Below are positions 1 through 7,389 of a stretch of 64,000 nucleotides of DNA, piece by piece. Position 1 is the first letter of the stretch. Every line of letters begins with the position of its first letter. A model generated the notes under the pieces. That model worked only from the letters and a program-made list of their open reading frames with translations. It ran no database searches and was not told where the DNA came from. The position numbers and the translations under genes were made by a program. The DNA is from Castellaniella caeni NBRC 101664 (GTDB taxonomy: Bacteria; Pseudomonadota; Gammaproteobacteria; Burkholderiales; Burkholderiaceae_B), in NCBI RefSeq assembly GCF_001592225.1, contig NZ_BCWN01000004.1, positions 146,603-210,602 on the forward strand. The letters run 5' to 3'.

Positions 1-197
1 TTCAAAAGGCGGTGGAAGGCCTGTCGATCATCGCCATCAGCTACTATCTGTTCAGCCTGTTCAAACTGCTGTATCAGGGCATCCTCACCATGGGCTTCGA
101 GCTTTCCGCGCGCACCGCCCTGCTGGGCAGCATGCCGTTGGCCGCCATCATCATCGGCGCCATCGCCTACCGCATCCACAACGCCCGACGGCACTAA
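1..197 (+). CDS. DUF3422 family membrane protein, C-terminal end only
   Basis: The window opens inside this gene; reading from base 3 gives about 64 residues ending in IHNARRH and a TAA stop at 195-197. What is visible is two hydrophobic segments separated by a short polar stretch, preceded by VEGLSIIAISYY. This pattern matches from memory the C-terminal membrane anchor of DUF3422 proteins, which are cytoplasmic proteins with a two-helix tail and no established function. The body of the protein lies outside the window, so the family call rests only on this tail. A permease gene follows 18 bases downstream on the same strand and may be co-transcribed. Confidence 0.6.
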   Translation, partial: QKAVEGLSIIAISYYLFSLFKLLYQGILTMGFELSARTALLGSMPLAAIIIGAIAYRIHNARRH

Positions 198-215
198 GGC
201 ACCACCCAGACCGGC

Positions 216-1328
216 ATGCACACGACCACCCTACACTTTCGCAGCTTTCTTCTGCTGCTGACCGCCGTCTCGATTGCTTTTCTCAGCATCCTGATGCCGT
301 TCTATGCCGCCATTTTCTGGGCCGGCGTGCTGGCTGTCATCTTCAGCCCCCTGCACCGACATCTGCTGCATGCGCTGGGCGGGGCGCGGCCCGGGCTGGC
401 CGCTTTCCTGACTGTGGCGTGCATCACCTTGATCGTCATCCTGCCGCTGATTTTCATCGCCGGGGCGCTCACCACGGAAGTCGCGGGCATCTATTCCCGC
501 ATCAACTCGGGGCAGTTCAACCTGGGGCGCTACTACGAGCAGGTGGTCACGGCGCTGCCGCCCTCCGTGCACGGTTGGCTCGAATCCTACGGCTGGGGCG
601 ATCTGCTCAGCATCCGTGAAAAACTCTCGGCCGGCGCACTGCAAGTCAGCCAGCTGCTCGCCAAGCAGGCCGTGAGCATCGGCCAAAACACACTGCAGTT
701 CGTGGTCGGCCTGGGGGTGATGCTGTACCTGCTGTTTTTTCTGCTGCGCGACAGCACGGCCATGGTGCCCACGCTCAAGCGCCTGATTCCGCTCGAAGAC
801 AGCCACCGGCGCAAGCTCTTTGAAAAATTCGCCACCGTGGTGCGCGCCACGGTCAAGGGCAATATCGCCATCGCCGCCACACAAGGCCTGCTGGGCGGGC
901 TGATGTTCGCCTTCCTGGGCATCCAGGGCGCCTTGTTCTGGGGCGTGGTGATGGCGTTCCTGTCGCTCTTGCCTGCGGTAGGCGCCTCGCTCATCTGGGT
1001 GCCGGTGGCCATTTATTTTCTGGTCACCGGGGCCTACTGGCAGGGCATCACGCTCACGGCTTTCGGTGTGCTGGTGATTGGCCTCATCGACAATCTGCTG
1101 CGCCCCATCCTGGTGGGCAAGGACACCAAGCTGCCCGATTACGTGGTGCTGATCTCCACGCTGGGCGGGCTGTCGGTGTTCGGCCTCAACGGATTCGTGA
1201 TCGGCCCGCTGTTCGCGGCGCTGTTCATGTCCTGCTGGGATTTGTTTCCCGACGCCATGGCAATGATCCAGAACCGGGAGCCGCCCGCGCAAGCGGACGC
1301 ATCCAGCACCGGCGAAGACCAGGGCTGA
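216..1328 (+). CDS. AI-2E family transporter (PerM/YdiK-like permease)
   Basis: A 370-residue polytopic inner-membrane protein. It has a hydrophobic N-terminal pair of helices, a soluble stretch at about residues 75-150, then a block of helices including the family-typical stretch around LGVLLYLLFFLLRD-like sequence near residue 170 and a C-terminal run (residues 210-345) with GLIDNLLRPILVG, which is the most characteristic motif of the AI-2E/PerM family. Length fits the family (350-380). Members have been linked to export of the quorum signal AI-2 or to sodium/proton exchange, so the substrate here is unknown. Start is the ATG 18 bases after the previous stop; no strong ribosome site is visible, which suggests coupling to the upstream gene. 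Confidence 0.85.
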   Translation: MHTTTLHFRSFLLLLTAVSIAFLSILMPFYAAIFWAGVLAVIFSPLHRHLLHALGGARPGLAAFLTVACITLIVILPLIFIAGALTTEVAGIYSRINSGQFNLGRYYEQVVTALPPSVHGWLESYGWGDLLSIREKLSAGALQVSQLLAKQAVSIGQNTLQFVVGLGVMLYLLFFLLRDSTAMVPTLKRLIPLEDSHRRKLFEKFATVVRATVKGNIAIAATQGLLGGLMFAFLGIQGALFWGVVMAFLSLLPAVGASLIWVPVAIYFLVTGAYWQGITLTAFGVLVIGLIDNLLRPILVGKDTKLPDYVVLISTLGGLSVFGLNGFVIGPLFAALFMSCWDLFPDAMAMIQNREPPAQADASSTGEDQG

Positions 1329-1380
1329 TCCAAGAAGCCGCAGCCCGCCAGGCCGTTGCGCCACAGAGGCAGGTGGCCGA

Positions 1381-1749
1381 TCAGGCGAAAAGAATCATCA
1401 GGTTCACCACCAGGGCGGCGGCCCAGATGATCGAGCGCACGGTGCCACGTCCCAGGATGTAGGCCAGAATGAAGAGCACGCGCAGCCCGATCCAGGCCCC
1501 CATGAGGCCCACCAGCCGCCCAGGCTCGACACCGGCGTACAAGGCATACAGCACCGCGGCATAAAACAGCGGCAGGCCCTCGAAGAGATTGGCCTGCGCG
1601 GCATTGGCCCGCGCCCGCCAGCCCTGCTGGGCCTGCAGCCAGGGCCGGGGGTCGTCGTTGTCGAAATGCTTGCCGCCCGCCTTGGCCGCGATGGCGGCGC
1701 CATACGGCAGCACGGCGGCCACCAGCATCAGTACAGGAATCGCGTGCAT
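1381..1749 (-). CDS. MAPEG family membrane protein
   Basis: A 122-residue protein with four predicted membrane helices, matching the MAPEG family (membrane-associated proteins in eicosanoid and glutathione metabolism). The visible hallmarks are the N-terminal helix followed by a polar loop with RANAAQANLFEGLPLF (about residues 45-60), where the family carries its conserved N-x-x-E-x-x-P-like pattern, and an arginine-rich motif RVLFILAY later. Bacterial relatives are mostly uncharacterised; some are glutathione transferases. The ATG at 1749 is chosen because an upstream extension would run into the promoter region and lacks hydrophobic continuity. The gene faces the AI-2E permease tail to tail and stands alone. 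Confidence 0.85.
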   Translation of the reverse strand: MHAIPVLMLVAAVLPYGAAIAAKAGGKHFDNDDPRPWLQAQQGWRARANAAQANLFEGLPLFYAAVLYALYAGVEPGRLVGLMGAWIGLRVLFILAYILGRGTVRSIIWAAALVVNLMILFA

Positions 1750-1848
1750 CGAGTGCCCCTTTGTATTTATGAAAATCCATGTATAATAGCTGGCTTTGGT
1801 GGAAGTCACTTTCTGCCGATGAAGTGATTGTTAACTACAACAATCATG

Positions 1849-1924
1849 GCCGGCTTAGCTCAGTTGGTAGAGCAGCTCATTCGTAATGAGAAGGTCGGGG
1901 GTTCGACTCCTCTAGCCGGCACCA
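1849..1924 (+). tRNA. tRNA-Thr (anticodon CGT)
   Basis: A complete 76-base cloverleaf. The acceptor stem GCCGGCT pairs with AGCCGGC, the D arm is GCTC...GAGC, the anticodon loop TTCGTAA at 1880-1886 contains CGT at 1882-1884, the T arm contains GGTTCGA, and the 3' CCA is encoded. The sequence closely resembles the E. coli thrW-type tRNA-Thr, including the GCTCATTCGTAATGAGA-like anticodon arm. It is followed by a Rho-independent terminator. tRNA-Thr genes are common integration sites, but I found no repeat of its 3' end elsewhere in the window. Confidence 0.97.
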
Positions 1925-1940
1925 ACAAAATCAAGCATTT

Positions 1941-1967
1941 ACGCCACCTTTACCGGGTGGCGTTTTT
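1941..1967 (+). terminator. Rho-independent terminator after tRNA-Thr
   Basis: Stem CGCCACC (1942-1948) pairs with GGTGGCG (1956-1962), followed by a T run to 1967. It lies 17 bases after the CCA end of the tRNA and would end the tRNA transcript. Confidence 0.85.
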
Positions 1968-2132
1968 GCTTTCTGACTCCATGTAGCCGCCATGGACAGC
2001 ACCAACAGGCAATCAGCGTCCAGGCATCCGACGCGGGCTCGTACCCTGCACCACCGGATGCCTTTCTTCTTTTCAACTGGTCAGTACCCGTGCCTTGAGC
2101 CGGTAAAGGGTTGCGCGTAGGTCATAGTTCAG

Positions 2133-2417
2133 TCAGGCCATTTCCGCTTCCAGCCTGATAACGGTGCGGCTGCCCGTCGCCTCGGCATAGCGCGTGAGCG
2201 TGCGCATGGATGGCATGGTGCGACCGCTTTCCAGCCTGGCAATAGTGGATTGCGTGGTGTGCATGCGCCTGGCTATTTCGTCTTGAGTCAGGCCGGCACG
2301 CACACGGGCGGCGATCAATTCGCGAGCAATGGCAAACTCCGGGGCCTGCGCCTCATATTCGGCCCGCGTCTCGGGGTCAGCCAACAAGCGGGCTTTCAGT
2401 TTGGATAGATCAGTCAT
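2133..2417 (-). CDS. XRE-family antitoxin (HigA-like)
   Basis: A 94-residue protein whose central part, about residues 35-90, is a helix-turn-helix domain: GLTQDEIARRMHTTQSTIAR followed by LESGRTMPSMRTLTRYAEA, the classic Cro/C1 layout. The N-terminal third (MTDLSKLKARLLADPE) resembles HigA-type antitoxins that bind the toxin encoded just upstream. Start choice: a GGAG sits 6 bases before two adjacent ATG codons (2420 and 2417), and the start overlaps the end of the toxin gene by 8 bases. The toxin-first order is typical of higBA pairs. The product would neutralise the toxin and repress the shared promoter. Confidence 0.85.
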   Translation of the reverse strand: MTDLSKLKARLLADPETRAEYEAQAPEFAIARELIAARVRAGLTQDEIARRMHTTQSTIARLESGRTMPSMRTLTRYAEATGSRTVIRLEAEMA

Positions 2418-2739
2418 CATCAAGGCTCCGTAATCGCTCGTAGGCGATTTCAATATTCTTGCGCGGCGCCTTCTGTGTTTTCTTGACAAACACATGCAGC
2501 ATCCTCAGCACCCTGCCGGTACGCGCCACATACACCGCACGGCCAATGCCATCGCGCCCGGTCATGCGCATTTCCCACAGCTTGCCTTCCAGATGCCGGA
2601 CATGGGGCATTCCGACGTTCTGCGGCCCCAGCTCTTCCAGCAACTCGGATATATGCAAGAACCACGCTCGCATATCGGCGGGGATGGTCATCAGTTCGTC
2701 TTCTGCCACGGGCAACAGCTTTACACGCCACATCATCAT
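2410..2739 (-). CDS. RelE/HigB-type toxin (phage Gp49-like)
   Basis: A 109-residue basic protein. The order WRVKLL, then HLEGKLWEMRM (about residues 48-58), then GRAVYVARTGRVLRMLHVFVKKTQKAP (about 64-92) is the beta-hairpin and C-terminal core of RelE/HigB-like ribosome-dependent mRNA interferases of the Gp49 subgroup, including the conserved L-R-x-L-H-x-F-x-K-K-T-x-K stretch. Its 3' end overlaps the antitoxin start, so the two are co-translated. There are three consecutive ATG codons at 2739-2731; I use the first, which has a GAG 5-9 bases upstream. Cleavage target and activity are inferred from the family. Confidence 0.85.
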   Translation of the reverse strand: MMMWRVKLLPVAEDELMTIPADMRAWFLHISELLEELGPQNVGMPHVRHLEGKLWEMRMTGRDGIGRAVYVARTGRVLRMLHVFVKKTQKAPRKNIEIAYERLRSLDDD

Positions 2740-2773
2740 TTTATCTCTTTTTTGCTATAAATGGTAGTTGTTG

Positions 2774-2956
2774 TCAGGCGACGGTAACTGCCTTCGGTTT
2801 TGCGGCTTCGGCCTGGGGCTGCTCGATGCCGGCCTGTTCCAGTATCCAATGCTCATACTTGGCATGCCACATCTGCAACAAATCGATTGTGTGAGCTTGA
2901 TTCGTGTCGCCATCGCCGTCCCTGTGTGGTTCCACGTAGCCGCCATATAGACTCAT
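2774..2956 (-). CDS. small hypothetical protein
   Basis: A possible 60-residue protein beginning MSLYGGYVEPHRDGD and ending in a Pro/Ala/Lys tail (AEAAKPKAVTVA). I do not recognise it. Support is an ideally placed ribosome site (AAAGGGG, 3-4 bases before the ATG at 2956) and a composition that looks protein-like rather than a shadow; the middle part (DLLQMWHAKYEHWILEQAG) would be an amphipathic helix. It lies upstream of, and on the same strand as, the toxin-antitoxin pair, within a short low-GC interval that may be horizontally acquired. An opposite-strand reading of similar length exists but has no ribosome site. Confidence 0.45.
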   Translation of the reverse strand: MSLYGGYVEPHRDGDGDTNQAHTIDLLQMWHAKYEHWILEQAGIEQPQAEAAKPKAVTVA

Positions 2957-3044
2957 GTACCCCTTTCGTAAGTTTTTCATTCATTTGCCGTTCATCCGTG
3001 GCGATCTACCATGATTCTGACGCCTCATCCGGAGCCCGGACATC

Positions 3045-3647
3045 ATGAAATCCCCCGGTAATCGCTATCACGGCCTGTCGATCGGTCTGCATTGGCTGAC
3101 GCTCGTCCTTCTTGTGATGCTCTACGCGCTCATTGAGCTGCGGGGCCTGGCACCCAAGGGCAGCGTTTTGCGCGAAGGCATGAAAACCTGGCATGAGACC
3201 TTGGGTTTGACCGTCTTCTGCCTGGTGTTTGCGCGCCTGGTGCTGCGCCGCCTGTTTGACGCGCCCCCCATCACGCCCGCCCCACCGCCATGGCAGGACA
3301 AAGCCGCCCACGCCATGCACTGGATGCTCTACACCTTTTTGATCATCGTCCCCCTTCTAGGATGGCTGACGCTCAGTGCCAAAGGCAAGCCGGTGCCGTT
3401 CTGGGGCCTGGACTGGCCCGCGTTGCTGTCCCCCGACAAGCCCCTGGCGCGTACATTGCAAGATGTTCACGAGACCATCGGCACGCTGGGCTATTACCTG
3501 ATCGGCCTGCACGCCGCGGCGGCGCTGTATCACCATTATTTCCTGCGCGACGACACTGTGCGACGCATGTTGCCCAGGTGCCTGAGCCGACCGCGTCAGC
3601 TCAGGCGCGCAGCGGGCCGGCCAGGTTTGCCGGGATCACCTGAATGA
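3045..3647 (+). CDS. cytochrome b561-type membrane haem protein
   Basis: A 200-residue protein with four membrane helices at about residues 12-32, 48-70, 88-110 and 142-165. Haem-ligand histidines are visible in helix 1 (GLSIGLHWLTL), helix 2 region (KTWHETLG), helix 3 (HAMHWMLYT) and helix 4 (DVHETIGTLGYYLIGLHAAAALYHH). This is the CybB pattern: a quinone-interacting di-haem b cytochrome of the inner membrane. The last 16 codons overlap the 3' end of the convergent kinase gene, and the Arg/Pro-rich tail is not conserved-looking, so the natural C-terminus may have been extended. Single-gene unit. Confidence 0.88.
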   Translation: MKSPGNRYHGLSIGLHWLTLVLLVMLYALIELRGLAPKGSVLREGMKTWHETLGLTVFCLVFARLVLRRLFDAPPITPAPPPWQDKAAHAMHWMLYTFLIIVPLLGWLTLSAKGKPVPFWGLDWPALLSPDKPLARTLQDVHETIGTLGYYLIGLHAAAALYHHYFLRDDTVRRMLPRCLSRPRQLRRAAGRPGLPGSPE

Positions 3648-4500
3648 CGCGCGCCGCGCTTTCGGTAGCCGCCGCCAGGGCGGACTGAGGGTCGGCGCCG
3701 CCAGCCCAGGCGTGCACGAAGGCCGAGGCGAAGGCATCGCCTGCGCCAATGGTGGACAAGGCTTCGACACGCAAGGCCGGATGGTGATGGCCTTGCGCGC
3801 CGTCGAAAAACAACGCGCCTGCCGCCCCCAGCGTCACCAAAATAGCCTGGCCGGGGCGACGCACCAGGTGGCGCGCCAGCCGCTCGGCCACGTCGGCGGA
3901 CGGCTCGTCCGTTTGCGGGCCATTGTCGCCGCACAACCGGGCAGCCTCGCGCGCGTTGACGCACAGCAGGTCGGCCTCATCCCACAGGCCGTGTAAAGCT
4001 GCCGGGTCGGACAGCTGACGCGCGCCCGGCGTGACCACCAGCTTGAAGGGGCGCGCGGTGCGCGGCGCAAGCGAGCGCTGTAGCCAGGCCTGCGATTCGA
4101 GCGACAGGCCGGTGACGTATACGACGTCGGCGTGCGCCAGGCCCGGAAACCCCGATTCGCCCACCCAGGCGCTGGCGCCGCGCTGCGCATAGGCGCGCGC
4201 CGCGCCGGAATCATCCACCATCACCACGGCCTTGCCGGTGGGCAGGCGGTGATCGGGGATTTGCGCCTGGATGCCGTGACGCTGCAGCAAATCGCGGATG
4301 AGCCCGCCTTCGAGGTCGCGCCCGACGCAGGCATGCACCGCCACCCGGGCGCCGTGCGCGGCAACGTTGAGGGCTGCGTTGACGGCGCCGCCCCCGGCGT
4401 ACAGGCCGATGTGCTCGACATCCTGCTTGGCGCCCCGCATCGGCCGCACCCGGGACACGACGATATCCACGATGGCGGCACCGATGGTCGTAAACTGCAT
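3601..4500 (-). CDS. PfkB-family carbohydrate/nucleoside kinase
   Basis: A 299-residue ribokinase-fold kinase. It shows the N-terminal family signature around residues 34-50 (YAGGGAVNAALNVAAHGA), a substrate lid region, and the C-terminal ATP/anion-hole motif GAGDAFASAF at 252-261 in which D255 is the catalytic base. Substrate cannot be told from sequence; ribose, fructose derivatives and pseudouridine are all phosphorylated by this family. It is transcribed divergently from an MFS exporter and shares a 177-base intergenic region that holds a 16-bp palindrome. Its 3' end overlaps the convergent cytochrome gene by 47 bases. Confidence 0.85.
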   Translation of the reverse strand: MQFTTIGAAIVDIVVSRVRPMRGAKQDVEHIGLYAGGGAVNAALNVAAHGARVAVHACVGRDLEGGLIRDLLQRHGIQAQIPDHRLPTGKAVVMVDDSGAARAYAQRGASAWVGESGFPGLAHADVVYVTGLSLESQAWLQRSLAPRTARPFKLVVTPGARQLSDPAALHGLWDEADLLCVNAREAARLCGDNGPQTDEPSADVAERLARHLVRRPGQAILVTLGAAGALFFDGAQGHHHPALRVEALSTIGAGDAFASAFVHAWAGGADPQSALAAATESAARVIQVIPANLAGPLRA

Positions 4501-4603
4501 GACGGAAGCCTCCTCAGGCGGGCAAAAGCGATCAGGCTACTGCACGGCACGCCTTCCTGGCAATGGTCGGCAGCCAATCCATGGCCACCTAGGGTTTACC
4601 CTT

Positions 4604-4619
4604 ATGCAGTACACTGCAT
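4604..4619. promoter_or_regulatory. 16-bp perfect palindrome, candidate operator
   Basis: ATGCAGTACACTGCAT with a 7-bp arm on each side of AC (arms ATGCAGT and ACTGCAT). It lies between the divergent kinase and MFS genes, 58 bases before the MFS start. No regulator gene is adjacent, so the binding protein is unknown. Confidence 0.5.
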
Positions 4620-4677
4620 TGCCGCACGGCACCTCCACACCACATCGTCACACGGTTCCCCAGCCCTTTTTTCGTCC

Positions 4678-5892
4678 ATGCCCCAGACATCCACTTCCGC
4701 CGCCTCATCGACGGCTTCCGCCCGCCTGGTGATCTTTGCTCTGGCGATCGGCGCTTTTGCCATCGGCACCACCGAATTCGCCACCATGAGCCTGCTGCCC
4801 TATTTCGCACAGGATCTGGGCATCGACGCCCCCACTGCCGGGCACGTGATCAGCGCCTACGCGCTGGGCGTGGTCGTGGGCGCGCCCCTGCTGACCGTGC
4901 TGGCGGCGCGCATCGCCCGGCGCACCCTGCTGATCGCGCTGATGGGCATGTTCGCCGTCTTCAACGCCCTGTGCGCCTTTGCGCCTAATTATGAGTCGCT
5001 GCTGGTGCTGCGTTTTCTCAGCGGCCTGCCCCACGGCGCCTACTTCGGCATCGGTTCACTGGTGGCCGTCTCGATGGTGGACTACCGGCAGCGCAACCAG
5101 GCCGTGGGCCGCATGTTTCTGGGCCTGACGGTGGCCACCATCGTCGGCGTGCCCTTTGCCAACTGGCTGGGCCACGCGCTCACCTGGCGCTGGGGTTTTG
5201 CGCTCGTGGCCGCCTCGGGCCTGCTCACCATGGCTCTGATCGCCCGTCTGGCACCCTACAGCCCGCCCGCCGTCGGCGCCAGCCCGCTGCGCGAGCTGGG
5301 CGCCCTGAAGCACCTGCAGGTGTGGCTCACGCTGGCGGTGGGCGCCATCGGCTTTGGCGGCCTTTTTGCCGTCTACACCTATCTGGCCGACATCCTGCTG
5401 CAAGTGACGCACGTGTCGCCCGACGGCGTGCCGCTGGTGCTGGCCGTCTTTGGCATCGGGCTGACGGTGGGCAACATCATCATGCCCTGGCTGGCCGACA
5501 AGGCGCTCATGCCCACGGCAGCCGGGCTGCTGCTCTGGAGCGCCGCCATGGGGGCACTGTTTCCGCTGGCCGCGGGCAATGCCTGGACGATCTCGCTGAG
5601 CGTCTTTTTCATCGGCTTCGGCGGCGCCCTGGGCACCATCTTGCAAACCCGCCTGATGGACGTGGCACAACACGCGCAAGGGCTGGCCGCGGCGCTCAAT
5701 CACTCGGCGTTCAATTTCGCCAACGCCCTGGGCCCTTTGCTGGGCGGCATGGCGATCGCGGGCGGCTACGGCTGGACGTCGCCCGGCTGGGTGGGCACCG
5801 GCCTGGCGCTGGGCGGCTTTGTGATTTTGATGGTGTCGATTGCCGTAGACCGCTGGCGCGGCCCCCAGCCCCTGTCAGCCAGCCACGTTTAA
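4678..5892 (+). CDS. MFS transporter (AraJ/YdhP-type drug or sugar exporter)
   Basis: A 404-residue protein with twelve predicted membrane helices. The N-terminal domain carries the DHA1-subfamily marks: GTTEFATMSLLPYFAQDLG in helix 1, the loop-2 motif LAARIARRTLLIALMGMFAVFN, and RFLSGLPHGAYFGIGS in helix 4, characteristic of the arabinose-polymer/chloramphenicol exporter group (AraJ, CmlA, YdhP). It probably extrudes small organic molecules by proton antiport; the substrate is not predictable. I start at the ATG at 4678 because an in-frame reading can be extended far upstream into the antisense of the kinase gene, but only from here does the protein look like the family N-terminus. Confidence 0.88.
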   Translation: MPQTSTSAASSTASARLVIFALAIGAFAIGTTEFATMSLLPYFAQDLGIDAPTAGHVISAYALGVVVGAPLLTVLAARIARRTLLIALMGMFAVFNALCAFAPNYESLLVLRFLSGLPHGAYFGIGSLVAVSMVDYRQRNQAVGRMFLGLTVATIVGVPFANWLGHALTWRWGFALVAASGLLTMALIARLAPYSPPAVGASPLRELGALKHLQVWLTLAVGAIGFGGLFAVYTYLADILLQVTHVSPDGVPLVLAVFGIGLTVGNIIMPWLADKALMPTAAGLLLWSAAMGALFPLAAGNAWTISLSVFFIGFGGALGTILQTRLMDVAQHAQGLAAALNHSAFNFANALGPLLGGMAIAGGYGWTSPGWVGTGLALGGFVILMVSIAVDRWRGPQPLSASHV

Positions 5893-5909
5893 GGCAGGCC
5901 GGGACGGTA

Positions 5910-6761
5910 TCAGACCAGGCCGATGGCGGCGAAATCGGCGGCGGCGTGACGCTCGCGCAGCACGGCCTCGCCCGAAGTACGGTTGACCGCCTGCCCGCGC
6001 CGCACGGCGGGGCGCTCGGCCAGCTGCCGGGCCCAGCGCTGCACGTGCGAATATTCGTGCACCGAGAGGAACTCGGCGGCGTTGTACAGCTGCCCCAGCA
6101 CCAGCCCGCCGTACCAGGGCCAGATGGCCATGTCGGCGATGGTGTAGGCATCACCCGCGACGAACTCGTGCTGCGCCAGACGCTGGTCGAGCACGTCGAG
6201 CTGGCGCTTGGTTTCCATGGCAAAGCGGTCGATGGCGTATTCGATCTTGAACGGGGCGTAGTTGTAGAAATGCCCGAAGCCGCCGCCCACGTACGGGGCG
6301 CTGCCCACCTGCCAGAACAGCCACGACAGGCACTGCGCGCGCGCCGCTGCCTCGGTGGGCAAGAACGCGCCGAATTTCTCGGCCAGGTACTGCAAGATGG
6401 CGCCCGATTCAAAGATGGCAACAGGCGCCTGTACGCTGCGATCGACCAGCGCCGGAATCTTGGAATTGGGGTTGATGCCCACGAAGCCGCTGCCGAACTG
6501 ATCGCCCTCGCCGATGCGGATGAGCCAGGCATCGTACTCGGCCCCGCCGTGCCCCGCCGCCAACAGCTCTTCGAGCAGGATGGTGACCTTGATACCGTTG
6601 GGCGTACCCTGCGAATACAACTGCAGGGGATGCTTGCCCACCGGCAGTTCCTGGTCGTGCGTCGGGCCCGAAACCGGGCGGTTGATACTGGCGAAACGCC
6701 CGCCGCTGGGTTTTTCCCAGACCCAAACCTTGGGCGGAACGTATTCGGACGACTGACTCAT
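5910..6761 (-). CDS. yghU: glutathione-dependent disulfide-bond oxidoreductase YghU
   Basis: A 283-residue glutathione-transferase-fold protein of the YghU/nu class. It starts with the class-typical long N-terminal extension (YVPPKVWVWEKPSGG), continues with HPLQLYSQGTPNGIKV at about residues 43-58 where nu-class enzymes place the glutathione-binding Thr/Asn, then NPNSKIPALVDRS (thioredoxin-like cis-Pro region) and an all-helical C-terminal domain with AYTIADMAIWPWYGGLV, the GST N-capping region. E. coli YghU binds two GSH molecules and reduces disulfides. It stands alone, convergent with the MFS gene, with a weak ribosome site. Confidence 0.93.
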   Translation of the reverse strand: MSQSSEYVPPKVWVWEKPSGGRFASINRPVSGPTHDQELPVGKHPLQLYSQGTPNGIKVTILLEELLAAGHGGAEYDAWLIRIGEGDQFGSGFVGINPNSKIPALVDRSVQAPVAIFESGAILQYLAEKFGAFLPTEAAARAQCLSWLFWQVGSAPYVGGGFGHFYNYAPFKIEYAIDRFAMETKRQLDVLDQRLAQHEFVAGDAYTIADMAIWPWYGGLVLGQLYNAAEFLSVHEYSHVQRWARQLAERPAVRRGQAVNRTSGEAVLRERHAAADFAAIGLV

Positions 6762-6800
6762 GACATGACTCCTTGTGGATGGCTGTTCACCCGTTCGCGC

Positions 6801-6998
6801 CTATTCGCGCGGGTGTACGGGGCAGGTATTGATGCCCAGCAGCGCATAGAGCGGGCAGAAGCGAAAGAGCGCCGTGGCGATGGCCACCAGGCCCAGCCAG
6901 CCCCACCAGCCGACGGTGCCGTTGGCGGCGAGGACGATCAGGACGAGGCCCAGGATGAGCCGCAGGACGCGGTCGATGGTGCCGACATTGAGTTTCAT
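6801..6998 (-). CDS. DUF2892 small membrane protein
   Basis: A 65-residue protein with two membrane helices, opening with MKLNVGTIDRVLRLILGLVL and closing with ALFRFCPLYALLGINTCP. This layout, including the Asn-x-Gly-x-x-Asp/Glu-Arg-x-x-R start and the C-P-x-Y-x-x-x-G-x-x-T-C end, is diagnostic of DUF2892 (also called the YgaP transmembrane domain). Two cysteines near the second helix are conserved in the family and may matter for sulfur chemistry, but there is no adjacent rhodanese. An upstream start is possible in frame but would add a hydrophilic tail not found in the family. Confidence 0.9.
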   Translation of the reverse strand: MKLNVGTIDRVLRLILGLVLIVLAANGTVGWWGWLGLVAIATALFRFCPLYALLGINTCPVHPRE

Positions 6999-7090
6999 GG
7001 TGCAAGCCTCTTGGTGGTCGTGAAGGACAGGCCTCATTGCAGCACACAGGCCGCGCCGATGCCTTGCCCCGCATCAACCCGGGACCACGA

Positions 7091-7327
7091 TCAATAGTGC
7101 GGCGGGCGCTCGTCGGCGGGGTTGCGCGCGCCCGCCGGGCCTTCGGGCGCCTGCTGCTGGCGCAGCCCGGCCAGCGCACGCGCCAGCCCCTCGATCTGCT
7201 GTTGCTGGCGAAAGACCGTCTGATTCAGGCGGTCGAGCAGATCGTCTGCATAGGCTGTCTTCAATTCCAGCTCGATGATGCGCTTTTCAAGCGCGCCTGC
7301 ATCATCTGCCACTTCACTCACCTTCAT
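7091..7327 (-). CDS. slyX: SlyX family protein
   Basis: A 78-residue protein of which residues 12-55 form a coiled coil: EKRIIELELKTAYADDLLD followed by LNQTVFRQQQQIEGL. The E-x-R-I-x-E-L-E-x-(R/K)-x-A-(F/Y)-x-x-x-x-(I/L)-x-x-L-N signature identifies SlyX, a small protein of unknown function widespread in proteobacteria. The C-terminal 20 residues are Pro/Gly-rich and end in the family-typical PHY tripeptide. It is probably a cytoplasmic oligomer. The gene stands alone between the DUF2892 gene and the M20 peptidase gene. Confidence 0.93.
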   Translation of the reverse strand: MKVSEVADDAGALEKRIIELELKTAYADDLLDRLNQTVFRQQQQIEGLARALAGLRQQQAPEGPAGARNPADERPPHY

Positions 7328-7389
7328 GCTGCGGACAAGCCTGCATTACAGCACATCGCAGGCGTGTCGGCCCGCGCGGGGCAAACCGC

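Noticed and set aside
231..1364. A 377-codon open reading on the minus strand
   Set aside because: Antisense of the AI-2E permease; Gln/His/Arg-rich with no hydrophobic pattern.
2973..2980. TTTTTCAT, identical to the recalled Tn4371 att sequence
   Set aside because: It is 47 kb from the integrase on the wrong side, with chromosomal core genes between. An 8-mer is expected by chance in 64 kb.
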